NCBI RefSeq assembly: GCF_901827155.1
Contig: NZ_LR594659.1
Location: forward strand, 4,278,001 to 4,342,000
Reading direction: 5' to 3'
DNA from: Variovorax sp. PBL-H6
Lineage (GTDB): Bacteria > Pseudomonadota > Gammaproteobacteria > Burkholderiales > Burkholderiaceae_C
DNA: 64,000 nt
Positions 15,931 through 23,829 of the stretch are shown here, piece by piece (positions within the stretch are counted from its first letter, which is position 1; every line of letters begins with the position of its first letter). The notes under the pieces were generated by a model. It was not told where the DNA came from. It searched no databases and worked only from the letters and a program-made list of their open reading frames with translations. The translations under genes and the position numbers were made by a program.

Positions 15931-17973
15931 TCAAGCGGCTTCGGCCAATGCCTGCGCGTCTTTGGCGCTCTCGTCATCGCCCACGGCCGCAGGCTCTTGC
16001 GCCTCGTCCGGCGGCGCGGCTTCCGGCGCCACTGACACAAGCGCGTGGAACATCGCGGGCAGCCAGCCGCTGCCTGCGGCCAGCCGCTCGGCCTCGGCGG
16101 CGATCTGCGTCTTCTTGAGCTTGGCGAGCCGGTGCACTTCACCCGGGGCGAATACCTGCACGGCTTCCAGCGCCTTCGCCCTGGACACGTGCTCGAAGTA
16201 GCCCGCAGCGGTCGGCGTCCACCATTGGCTCATGTCCAGGCCCACGGCCTGCGCCAGCAGCGCGCCAGGCCGGTCGCCTTCGCGCGACGTGATCGCGCTC
16301 ACCGTGAAACCCACGCACACCGCCAGCAGCGACAGCAGTTCGGATTGCGGCATCGCCAGCAACTCGGCGAACAGCACCTCCGGGTCCTCGGGCAGGCGCT
16401 GGCCCCAAGCCTCCCGCACCTTGCGCATGCCCACGGCGGCCGGAGCCTCGGCCACGTCCGGCGCGTGTTGCTCCAGCCGGTCCTGCGGGTCGGCGCTGAT
16501 GTTCAGCGGCGAGCCGTGGTAACCGTCGAGCACGATGCGCTGCGCGAGCCGGTGCACCACGGCCACCAGCGCGACGTGCGGATGCCGTGCCACCTCGGCC
16601 TGCAAGGCGGCGGTGCGGTGCGCCGACAGGCGGCGCGCCAGCTTCTCGGAGATTGTCAGCGCGGGCGGATCGCCCTCGGTCTGTTCCTGCGTGCCAGCCT
16701 CGCGCACATCGTCCCCGGCCTCCGCGCCGCGCTGCTGCACGCGCAGCGCCTTGGCCTCGTCCTCGCGCAGCAGGCCGCGATGCACCACCACCGCGCCTTC
16801 GGAATCGAGCGACACCACGGCCCCCGCCATCGGCACCGCGCCCACCGGGTAGACCCGCAGCTTGCGCTCGATGGCGTCCAGGTCCTTGCCGATCGCATCC
16901 ATCGCGTCCCGCAGTGCCTGCGCCTCGTCGTCGCCGATGGCCTCGTTCTCGTCGTCCAGCCGCTCCTGCAGCTTGGCCTGCTCGGCTTCCAGCTTGGCGA
17001 TGCGCTTGGCCTCGGCCTTGCCCGGTTCGCGGCGTGCCGCGCGCACGCGCTGGAAGCGGTGCAGGTCGGCGTAGGTGGCGCGGGGTGCCACGTCCACCCA
17101 GCCCCAGCCCTCGGCGCGCACCTCGTCGGCCACTGCCGCGAGCTTGTCGCGGGCCAGCGTGTCCAGCAGCACGGCATCGGCGAGAAACACGCCGCTCCGC
17201 TCGTCGGCGAACAGGTCGCGGCGCGTAGCCCCGCCCGCCTGCTCGTAGGCTTCCAGCCCAACGAAGCGCGCCACCGGGTCGCGGCCCGCGTCAATCTCCT
17301 CATGGGTCAGGTGATCGCGCAGCGACTCGGGATCGCGCTGCCACTGCGAGGCCTCGTAGAACGCGGCTTCCTGCGCCGCGTGGTCGTCGGTGATGGCGAG
17401 CGCCATCAACTGGTCGAGCGTCACCGCATCCGCCCGGTAGTCGGCCAGCAGCCGGGGCGAAACGTTGGCAAGCTTGAGGCGCCGATGCACCACCAGCGGC
17501 GTCACGCCGAAGTCGGCGGCAATATCCTCGACGGCGCGGCCCTCGGCCACCAGCGCGGCGAAGGCCTCGAACTGGTCGGCCGGGTGCATGGCCTCGCGCT
17601 GCACGTTCTCGGTCAGGCTCACGGTGCGCGCGGCCGCATCCGGCACCAGCAGGCACGGCACCTCATGATCCTTGGCGAGCTTGCGGCGCTTGACCAGCAG
17701 CTTGAGCGCGGCGAGGCGGCGCCGGCCGGCGACCACCTCGTAGTGTTCGCCATCGGCTGACAGCACTACGGTGAGGTTCTGCAGCAGGCCCACGCGGGCG
17801 ATGCTCGCGGCCAGTTCGGGAATCGACGTGCCGCCGCTCTTGCGCACGTTGCGCGAGGATGGGCGCAGCCGCGACAGCGGGATCAGCAGCAGGTCCTGGC
17901 CCGTGCCGATGGCGGCCACGCTCTGCACGGCGGCAGCGATGGCGGTGGCATCGTGAAGGGTGGCGGTATTCAT
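15931..17973 (-). CDS. parB: ParB/RepB/Spo0J family nuclease-type partition protein
   Basis: The 680-residue protein starts at ATG 17973 behind AGGAG. Residues 30-120 form the ParB N-terminal domain: IPLSRLRPSSRNVRKSG, LLQNLTVVL, YEVVAGRRRLAALKLL and SLTENVQREAMHPADQFEAF. An HTH follows (EDIAADFGVTPLVVHRRLKL). The long C-terminal part has an acidic coiled coil (about 330-400) and an Ala-rich tail. Long ParB proteins of this kind are a backbone component of Tn4371-like ICEs; partition or regulation is assumed. The antisense strand has a 571-codon open frame caused by GC-rich codon bias, not a gene. Confidence 0.93.
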   Translation of the reverse strand: MNTATLHDATAIAAAVQSVAAIGTGQDLLLIPLSRLRPSSRNVRKSGGTSIPELAASIARVGLLQNLTVVLSADGEHYEVVAGRRRLAALKLLVKRRKLAKDHEVPCLLVPDAAARTVSLTENVQREAMHPADQFEAFAALVAEGRAVEDIAADFGVTPLVVHRRLKLANVSPRLLADYRADAVTLDQLMALAITDDHAAQEAAFYEASQWQRDPESLRDHLTHEEIDAGRDPVARFVGLEAYEQAGGATRRDLFADERSGVFLADAVLLDTLARDKLAAVADEVRAEGWGWVDVAPRATYADLHRFQRVRAARREPGKAEAKRIAKLEAEQAKLQERLDDENEAIGDDEAQALRDAMDAIGKDLDAIERKLRVYPVGAVPMAGAVVSLDSEGAVVVHRGLLREDEAKALRVQQRGAEAGDDVREAGTQEQTEGDPPALTISEKLARRLSAHRTAALQAEVARHPHVALVAVVHRLAQRIVLDGYHGSPLNISADPQDRLEQHAPDVAEAPAAVGMRKVREAWGQRLPEDPEVLFAELLAMPQSELLSLLAVCVGFTVSAITSREGDRPGALLAQAVGLDMSQWWTPTAAGYFEHVSRAKALEAVQVFAPGEVHRLAKLKKTQIAAEAERLAAGSGWLPAMFHALVSVAPEAAPPDEAQEPAAVGDDESAKDAQALAEAA

Positions 17974-18065
17974 GATGAAACTCCTGTTGAAGAAAAGGAC
18001 AAGCCAACGAACGAAGGGACGAAGGGGCCTTGTTGGCGTGAAGCCCCTCCGCGTGGGGTCGGGGG

Positions 18066-18896
18066 TCAGGCCTTGAGGCGCCGCATGCCATCGGCCAGCA
18101 GCCACAGCGCGCGATTCAAGCGCAGGTTCTGGTCGATGCCCTGCACGGGGCGGGTGCTCTGGCGGCGGCCATTGGTGGCGCGGCCCTGCAGTCCGCCCTT
18201 GATGAGGTTTTCCTGGGTGCGGTTGAACACGCTCCACAGGTCGGGGCGGTGGTCGTCGAGTCGGCGCGGCGTCAGCACCTGGGTTTCGGTGATGGGCGCG
18301 GGCTTGCTCTCGTCGTCGTACTTGAGCGCCAGCGCGGCGCGAGCGAACACCTGGGATTCGCCATCGTCCAGCGTGACGGCCTGCATGGCTTCGCGGGACT
18401 CCAGCGCGCGGTCGAAGCCGCTCAGGACCTCATAAGCGCCGTCGATGACGTGCCCGGCCACGTCGCCCTTGTGGGGCACGCGCACGTCGGCCACGGTGTC
18501 GCCGCACACCAGCCCGTTCTGGCAAACGAATCGGAAGGCGCCCGCCAGCATCTGATAGCTGCTGGTGCCGTCGTGCGAATTGAGCAGGATGATCTCGTGG
18601 GCGACGCCCCGGGCGGTGATCTGGCTGGCATGGCGCAGCCGAAGCATGTGCTTGGTGAAGTCGCGCCGCCCCTCCTGGCGCACGCGGGTCTGGCACGCCA
18701 TGAAGGGCTGAAAGCCTTCCTCGCGCAGCTTGTGCAGCACCGTGACGGTCGGGATGTAGCTGTAGCGCTCTGAGCGGCTTTCGTGGGGCGCGTCGGCGAA
18801 GATGGATGGGGCGACGGCCCTGATCTGGTCATCCGACAGGGAATGTTCCGAGCGCAGCACCGGCGAACGCGGTGCGAAACGGGAAGCGAGTTGCAT
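18066..18896 (-). CDS. DUF932 domain protein
   Basis: This 276-residue protein matches DUF932, a plasmid/ICE/phage family of unknown function sometimes called phage/plasmid-related protein TIGR03299-like. Seen are SERYSYIPTVTVLHKLREEG, the LLNSHDGTSSYQMLAGAFR core and CQNGLVCGDTV. GGAG lies nine bases before ATG 18896. It precedes parB in the same direction with a 92-base gap, so the two probably share a transcript. It may act in DNA replication or recombination, but nothing in the sequence decides this. Confidence 0.88.
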   Translation of the reverse strand: MQLASRFAPRSPVLRSEHSLSDDQIRAVAPSIFADAPHESRSERYSYIPTVTVLHKLREEGFQPFMACQTRVRQEGRRDFTKHMLRLRHASQITARGVAHEIILLNSHDGTSSYQMLAGAFRFVCQNGLVCGDTVADVRVPHKGDVAGHVIDGAYEVLSGFDRALESREAMQAVTLDDGESQVFARAALALKYDDESKPAPITETQVLTPRRLDDHRPDLWSVFNRTQENLIKGGLQGRATNGRRQSTRPVQGIDQNLRLNRALWLLADGMRRLKA

Positions 18897-19436
18897 GGTC
18901 TTTCTCCAATGAAGTTGGCTGTTGAAGAACCCCCACCGGATTCCTAGATTCAGAGCCCTCTTCGGACTCCGGTGGGGTCGGCGCGAAGAACCAGGTCGGC
19001 CTCGTTGCCACCGTCTTTCCTGAGTTCATCGCCCGCGACGAAACGAGCCCGTGGACGGGGGCGGTCAAGGAGACAAGCGCAGGGTTGGTGCGGCCCGCAG
19101 GCGAAGCCGAGGACACGGCCCTGCGCGCCTTGACGGCACACGGCCGCGGGCTACAGTCGCGGACAAGGTGATGGGCCCAGGAAAGACCGTGACTGCGGCA
19201 ACGGCCGCTCTCGGCGCCGGCACCACGCAAGCGAAGCGCGCAGGCCCGGATCAACGAGCCGGGCCGAAGGCGTCAGCCGAGCAACGCGAGGGAACGATGG
19301 AGCCCGAAGGAGGTGAGACGCCAGGGGCGGCTCGATGCGCAGCACGACAGCGCGGCCGGCCATGTCCGCCTGGCCGGAGACGCCCCTGAATTGGATACCG
19401 TGACAGACCGTTCAACCCAGACAGGCAAAACTCCGG
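18897..19436. other. Divergent non-coding region between DUF932 and the NYN gene
   Basis: 540 bases with no credible gene. CCCCACCGGA (18931-18940) and TCCGGTGGGG (18968-18977) form a 10-bp stem in the DUF932 leader. Near the NYN gene CAGGGGCG (19322-19329) pairs with CGCCCCTG (19381-19388) around an inner CCGGCCA/TGGCCGG stem. A strong SD-like AAGGAGGTG at 19306-19314 has no suitable start codon after it. Promoters for both genes must lie here. Confidence 0.45.
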
Positions 19437-20249
19437 ATGAGCACCACCCCGACAACAGCAGAGACACGCGTGGCCGTACTGGTCGACTGCGACAACGTGC
19501 CGCCCGACATCCTCGAACACGCGTTGCGCATGGTGGCGCAGTTCGGCCGCGTCGTTCTGCGCCGCGGCTACGGCAACCAAGGCACGCTGGGCAACAAATG
19601 GCAGGACGCCCTGGTGCGCCTGGCCTTCACACCCTGCCTGCAGTACCAGTACGCCGCCGGCAAGAACACCGCGGACATTGCCCTGGCGCTGGATGCGTTG
19701 GAAGCGCTCTTCGACCAGCGGGCCGATACCTTCTGCCTCGTCACCAGCGACTCCGACTTCGCCTACCTGTGCCGCAAGCTGCGCGAACGCGGCGCCACGG
19801 TCTGCATCGTGGGCGAGCCGAAGACGCCCGACGCCCTGCGCAACGCCAGCGACCAGTTCTTCGAATGGACCCGTCCCGAGCCACCCGCGGAAGCCATCGC
19901 CGAGGTCGCGCCGAAGGCAACCGCGAAAGCGGAGCCGGCCAAGGCCGAACCGACGAAGCAGGAACCGCCCAAGCCTGCGCCGAAGCGCCGGCCACGCTTT
20001 CTCGTCGAGGCCGTATCGCTGCTCGCCAGCGACACGTCCGAAGGCAAGGTTGGCCTGGGCGTCCTGGGCCAGTACCTCAAGCGCACCGACCCGGCGTTCT
20101 CCCCGCAGACCTATGGCCACTCGGGACTGCTGAACATGGTCAAGACCTATGACCTGCTGGCACCCCAGCAGGAGCAAGGCGGCCATTGGTCGGTGAGCCT
20201 GCTGCCCAAGGCCGAGGGCACGGCAGAAGCCGACGTGCCGCGCGCATGA
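19437..20249 (+). CDS. NYN-domain RNase with C-terminal OST-HTH/LOTUS domain
   Basis: The 270-residue protein pairs a PIN-like NYN nuclease with an RNA-binding LOTUS domain. The NYN domain spans residues 10-145, with the acidic site residues in AVLVDCDNVPP, KNTADIALALDALEAL and CLVTSDSDFAYLCRKLRERG. A Lys/Pro/Ala-rich linker (150-190) leads to the OST-HTH domain: RPRFLVEAVSLLASD, GLGVLGQYLKRTDPAFSPQT and YGHSGLLNMVKTYDLL. This family is suspected to cleave or sort RNA in bacteria. It is found beside radC in similar ICEs; a defence or anti-defence role is possible but unproven. Confidence 0.88.
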   Translation: MSTTPTTAETRVAVLVDCDNVPPDILEHALRMVAQFGRVVLRRGYGNQGTLGNKWQDALVRLAFTPCLQYQYAAGKNTADIALALDALEALFDQRADTFCLVTSDSDFAYLCRKLRERGATVCIVGEPKTPDALRNASDQFFEWTRPEPPAEAIAEVAPKATAKAEPAKAEPTKQEPPKPAPKRRPRFLVEAVSLLASDTSEGKVGLGVLGQYLKRTDPAFSPQTYGHSGLLNMVKTYDLLAPQQEQGGHWSVSLLPKAEGTAEADVPRA

Positions 20250-20294
20250 GTCGCGCATAAGGCGCATCAGCGCAAGGGCCCGAAGGCCCCCGCA

Positions 20295-20831
20295 TCACAG
20301 AAGCCCTCGCTCGGCCATCGACAGCACAGTGCTGCCCGCGACTATCAGGTGGTCCAGCACCCGCACGTCCACCAGCGCCGCCGCGGCCTTGAGCGTCTGC
20401 GTCAGATGCTCGTCGGCCCGCGAAGGCTCGGCGCAACCGCTCGGATGGCAATGCACCAGCAGAAGCGCGGAACTGTTCAGCGCCAGCGCATCCTTGAGCA
20501 CCTCGCGCGGATAGACCGAGGTCTGCGTCACCGTGCCCCGGAACATCTCGACGTATTCCAGGACGGCGTGCTGCGCATCCAGATGGACCACCGCGAAGAC
20601 CTCATGAGGCAAGGCCCCGAGCCGCGCCCGCAGGAAATCCTTGACCACCGCCGGCGACGTCAACACGTTGGCGCCGCGCACCCGACCCGCCAGCACCTGC
20701 TGCGCGGCCTGCAGCACCTCGTCTGCATCGGCAGAACGGTACTCGCCCGTGACATCGCGAACGAGCAGTGAAGAAGAAGCAGCAGAAACGGCAACGAAGG
20801 AATCGAGGGAAGAGAACAGATCGTGCGACAT
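20295..20831 (-). CDS. radC: RadC-like JAB/MPN-domain protein
   Basis: The 178-residue protein is a short RadC: the JAMM metal-binding motif is LLVHCHPSGCAEPSRADEHL, with VFAVVHLDAQHAVLEYVEMF and VRVLDHLIVAGSTVLSMAERG. Mobile-element RadC proteins are widespread; their function is not settled, with anti-restriction or recombination suggested. I start it at ATG 20831, preceded by GGAG, rather than at the frame's first start at 20879. It converges on the NYN gene with a 45-base gap. Confidence 0.9.
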   Translation of the reverse strand: MSHDLFSSLDSFVAVSAASSSLLVRDVTGEYRSADADEVLQAAQQVLAGRVRGANVLTSPAVVKDFLRARLGALPHEVFAVVHLDAQHAVLEYVEMFRGTVTQTSVYPREVLKDALALNSSALLLVHCHPSGCAEPSRADEHLTQTLKAAAALVDVRVLDHLIVAGSTVLSMAERGLL

Positions 20832-21153
20832 GGCGAACTCCAGTGATCGGGCGGGATTGCCCGAGACCGGAACCGGCACGCCGCAGCGCAGCAGTCAAGG
20901 TTCGACAGACGGCTGAAGGACGCCAGCGTGCGCAGCACGCGCAGACCTTGACGGCGTGAACGGTGTGCAAAGATCAAGGAAACCAGCAAGCCGCCCCACC
21001 ACGCGCTCCCACCCGATTGGGCAAGCGCAGCGCGCAGTGGTGCTTCTGGACGGCGGAGTGCGGAATGCCGATCAAGATGGCCGGGCACCCAGTCTTCAGG
21101 CGCCCCCGACGACTTCGCCGTGGCCTTCCTCTTGACTGACGATGGAGATGTGC
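20832..21153. other. Non-coding region between radC and accessory genes
   Basis: About 320 bases without a supported gene. It is the junction between the conserved ICE backbone and the variable block that ends at the integrase. No IS ends or clear promoter were recognised. Confidence 0.35.
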
Positions 21154-22392
21154 GTGAAACGATCCGAACTGTATGCGTTGGTCTGGCAGACGCCGCTTCG
21201 CCATCTGGGGCCGAAGCTCGGCCTGTCCGACGTCGGGCTCTCCAAGCTCTGCCGCCGATACGACATCCCTGTTCCGCCCGTCGGCTACTGGACCCGTCTT
21301 GCGGCCGGCAAGACCTGCGTGCAGACCACTCTGCCGCCGTCTGAAATCGATCACGAAGTCCACTTGCCGGAAAAAGACACCACGGCGGCCCGTTCCTCCG
21401 ACGCCACGAGGGTCCAGCAGATCCAGCAAGCGTTTTCCCGGGCGAAGGACGCCGTTGTGCTGCAGTCCATCGATGTCCCGCCCTCGCTCGACCACTGCCA
21501 CCCGCTGGTGGCGAAGACCGCACGCTTCTTCCAGTCCATTGAGCGCGACGAGGCGAAGTTGGCGGTGGAGGCGGAAGAAGCCAGGCGACTGCGCAGACCC
21601 TTCTTCGGCGGCATGTCGAGCCACAAGATGTCCTTGGGCCGGTACGTCGCCGGCAGCGGCTGCCTGCGCATCACCGCGACCTTGACCCACATCGATTGGA
21701 TCCTCCGTTTCCACGAAGCGCTCATCCGTGGACTGATCGCCGGAGGCTGCCAGGTCGTCGCCGACCGGGGAGACGCATCGAACACGGTTGAGATCCGTCG
21801 CGCGGGCGGCGCCATCAAGCTGAACTTCTCCGAACAGGTTGAGAAGATTGCTCAACCCAGGCACCAGGATTTCCTCTTTCATCGAGATGAGTACAGGGCC
21901 CTCGATGGCTACAAGCTGAAGCTGGAGAGAGACTGGCACGTCATTGCCCGCCAGTGGACAGGCAGCCGCGAACAGCTGGAGCAGCAACTCCCGGAGATCA
22001 CACGCGCCCTGATCGCATTCCCGGAAGCCGAAGTACTCAGGTCCAAGCTACTGGCCGAGGAAGCCGCCATCCAACGAAAGCAGGAGCGCGAAGCAGCCCG
22101 GGCACACAACGTCGCGATGGCTGCAGAGCAGGCGCGCACCCAACGCCGAGAGGCGCGGGCGAATCAACTGCCTCGCGCCGCCGCGGCCGGCCAATCCCTG
22201 GAGGCGTATCACAGTGCCCTGAATGTGCTTTCGCGCCTGGAGGGGATCGCTGACGATCAACCCGAGGACGACGCATTGCGCACATGGATCGCACTCGTAC
22301 GAAACAGCCTCAAGGATCCCGTGCATGAACTGGCCGACGCATTGCGCGCCGAAGCGGCGCAACCGGAACGGCCGCTTTGGTGGCCGGAATGA
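21154..22392 (+). CDS. Uncharacterised island protein with N-terminal HTH-like region
   Basis: The 412-residue product begins VKRSELYALVWQTPLRHLGP, then LGLSDVGLSKLCRRYDIPVP and PPVGYWTRLAAGK. The second part looks like a helix-turn-helix, so DNA binding is plausible. The middle is mixed alpha/beta with WILRFHEALIRGLIAGGCQV; residues 290-350 form a charged Ala/Glu/Arg helix. I know this N-terminus from many genomic islands but no function. GTG 21154 is preferred, with GGAG six bases upstream; the frame is open from 21142. Its stop overlaps the next start (ATGA). Confidence 0.7.
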   Translation: MKRSELYALVWQTPLRHLGPKLGLSDVGLSKLCRRYDIPVPPVGYWTRLAAGKTCVQTTLPPSEIDHEVHLPEKDTTAARSSDATRVQQIQQAFSRAKDAVVLQSIDVPPSLDHCHPLVAKTARFFQSIERDEAKLAVEAEEARRLRRPFFGGMSSHKMSLGRYVAGSGCLRITATLTHIDWILRFHEALIRGLIAGGCQVVADRGDASNTVEIRRAGGAIKLNFSEQVEKIAQPRHQDFLFHRDEYRALDGYKLKLERDWHVIARQWTGSREQLEQQLPEITRALIAFPEAEVLRSKLLAEEAAIQRKQEREAARAHNVAMAAEQARTQRREARANQLPRAAAAGQSLEAYHSALNVLSRLEGIADDQPEDDALRTWIALVRNSLKDPVHELADALRAEAAQPERPLWWPE

Positions 22393-22889
22393 GGCGCCGC
22401 CCCATGCCACCACATCACCAACCTCCGCAGAAACGATCGAAACCAGACATGGCCGAAAACCGCCGAATCCTTGCGCACGTTCTTATCGAGATGAACCCGC
22501 TCGCTGGCCAGGGCGCGGAGGCAACCAAGGCCGCACTGCGCTCGGCAATTCAGGTGGGGTTGAATGCCCAGGTTCTGGAGCTGAACGTCTATCCGATCGC
22601 CTCGGAAGAGGGTGCGCGTCCTGCGAAGATCCAGATCCCGCACTCAGAACCTTCCGATCATGATCAGGTCGTCGAAGAGTATGTGCACAGCGGCATGCAG
22701 GTGCGGATCTATCGCGATGCAGGGCGCAAATCGCCGCCCACCCACTACGCCGTCGTCTTGAATCCGAACGTCAAGAATCCCAGTGGAGCGCTCATTGAGG
22801 CGAAGTCCTACCCTGAGCTGAAGCGAGTCGCCGAAGCAAGGGCCGAGCGCAAGGCGTTCCTGCTGGAAAGGAAGAACGAAGGTCGTTGA
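22389..22889 (+). CDS. Hypothetical protein coupled to the gene before it
   Basis: A 166-codon frame whose first ATG overlaps the preceding stop. ATG 22449 (MAENRRILAHVL) is an alternative start and begins the well-behaved part. The protein is soluble-looking, with QVGLNAQVLELNVYPIASEE and MQVRIYRDAGRKSPPTHYAV, and a basic helical C-terminus. No known domain recognised. Coupling suggests it works with the HTH-like protein upstream. Confidence 0.6.
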   Translation: MRRRPMPPHHQPPQKRSKPDMAENRRILAHVLIEMNPLAGQGAEATKAALRSAIQVGLNAQVLELNVYPIASEEGARPAKIQIPHSEPSDHDQVVEEYVHSGMQVRIYRDAGRKSPPTHYAVVLNPNVKNPSGALIEAKSYPELKRVAEARAERKAFLLERKNEGR

Positions 22890-23083
22890 GAGGGATCGGG
22901 CACACCCGCTTCGAGCAGAGAGCTCGAACTCGCTATGCACGGAACGCCCTTCTCCGACTTCCACGCCTACGCTGGAGTGCGCCTCGCATCGCTATGGCGA
23001 GTTGGTGCCGGCAGACATCCCGGGCAACCTATGGACGTCCGCAACGGCATTAGACGCGCTGCGGAAACCGAAAGGCAATGCCT

Positions 23084-23422
23084 ATGCGACCCCATACCGA
23101 CAACGAACCGAGCGCGCGCGTCGCCGCTGACCCTGGCGCTCAACGGGCCCTTCAGGCGGCTCATCTGCTGCAGGAGGCGCTTGCGCTCCTTCGCGGTGAC
23201 GCAACAATGCCGCCGATGCAGACAGCAAAGCGCGCCTCCGACAGGCTTCTGAGGCTGCCTGAGGTCGAGCGCCTCACCGGCCTGCGCAGGTCGGCCATCT
23301 ACGAGCAGATGCGCAGGGGCATCTTTCCGCGCTCGGTGAAAACCGGACAGCGCACCGCGGCGTGGCCGGAGAGCGCCGTGCAATCATGGATCGCGGAGCG
23401 CATGAACGGGCGCGCGACATGA
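23084..23422 (+). CDS. AlpA-family regulator
   Basis: A 112-residue protein whose C-terminal half is the AlpA/excisionase-type HTH: LLRLPEVERLTGLRRSAIYE, MRRGIFPRSVKTGQRTAAWP and ESAVQSWIAERM. AlpA of prophage CP4-57 activates excisionase expression; P4-like integrases are usually served by such a gene. It is the only candidate directionality or excision regulator near the integrase in this island. ATG 23084 is used because AAAGG lies eight bases upstream; ATG 23078 is in the same frame. Confidence 0.82.
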   Translation: MRPHTDNEPSARVAADPGAQRALQAAHLLQEALALLRGDATMPPMQTAKRASDRLLRLPEVERLTGLRRSAIYEQMRRGIFPRSVKTGQRTAAWPESAVQSWIAERMNGRAT

Positions 23423-23829
23423 CTGCTGCATGCATCCATATCGGAGACGGCCGAACCCCAACCATGAGCGCCCCATGCCGGTGACCGCATCCGCGAATGG
23501 CTCGGCAGGCAGACGTTGAGCGGCACGCCGATCATTAGGGGTAGCCCGGCCTAGCCTAGGACCAACCAAGTTCGACAGCTTGAGACTGGAAGCGGGTATT
23601 CGACCCGGCGGTCAGTGTCGCCGGGCGGCCAAGGACAAACCTCCGCGAACGGCAGTTATTGGGCATCCTCGCTGGCTGCTGAACCCATGGGGCGTTCGAC
23701 GCCGCAAATCATCCGCTGGGCTAGATTCTGCGAAGCCTGACGTTCAGTGGCACTACGGGCGCGTCGTGTGCTCGCCTACACTTGTTACTGAACGTGGCAA
23801 AACTGTCAGAAAAATGAGAAGGAAAGAGG
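23423..23829. other. Non-coding region ahead of the nitrilase-SMC module
   Basis: Roughly 400 bases without a supported gene; an 88-codon plus-strand frame (23580-23846) has no homology I recognise and overlaps the nitrilase start. The promoter of the module should lie in the less GC-rich last 60 bases. GGAAAGAGG directly precedes the nitrilase ATG. Confidence 0.4.

Noticed and set aside
16045..17760. 571-codon plus-strand open frame
   Set aside because: It is exactly antisense to parB, Arg/His/Leu-rich, without any motif. It results from the GC-rich codon bias of parB.
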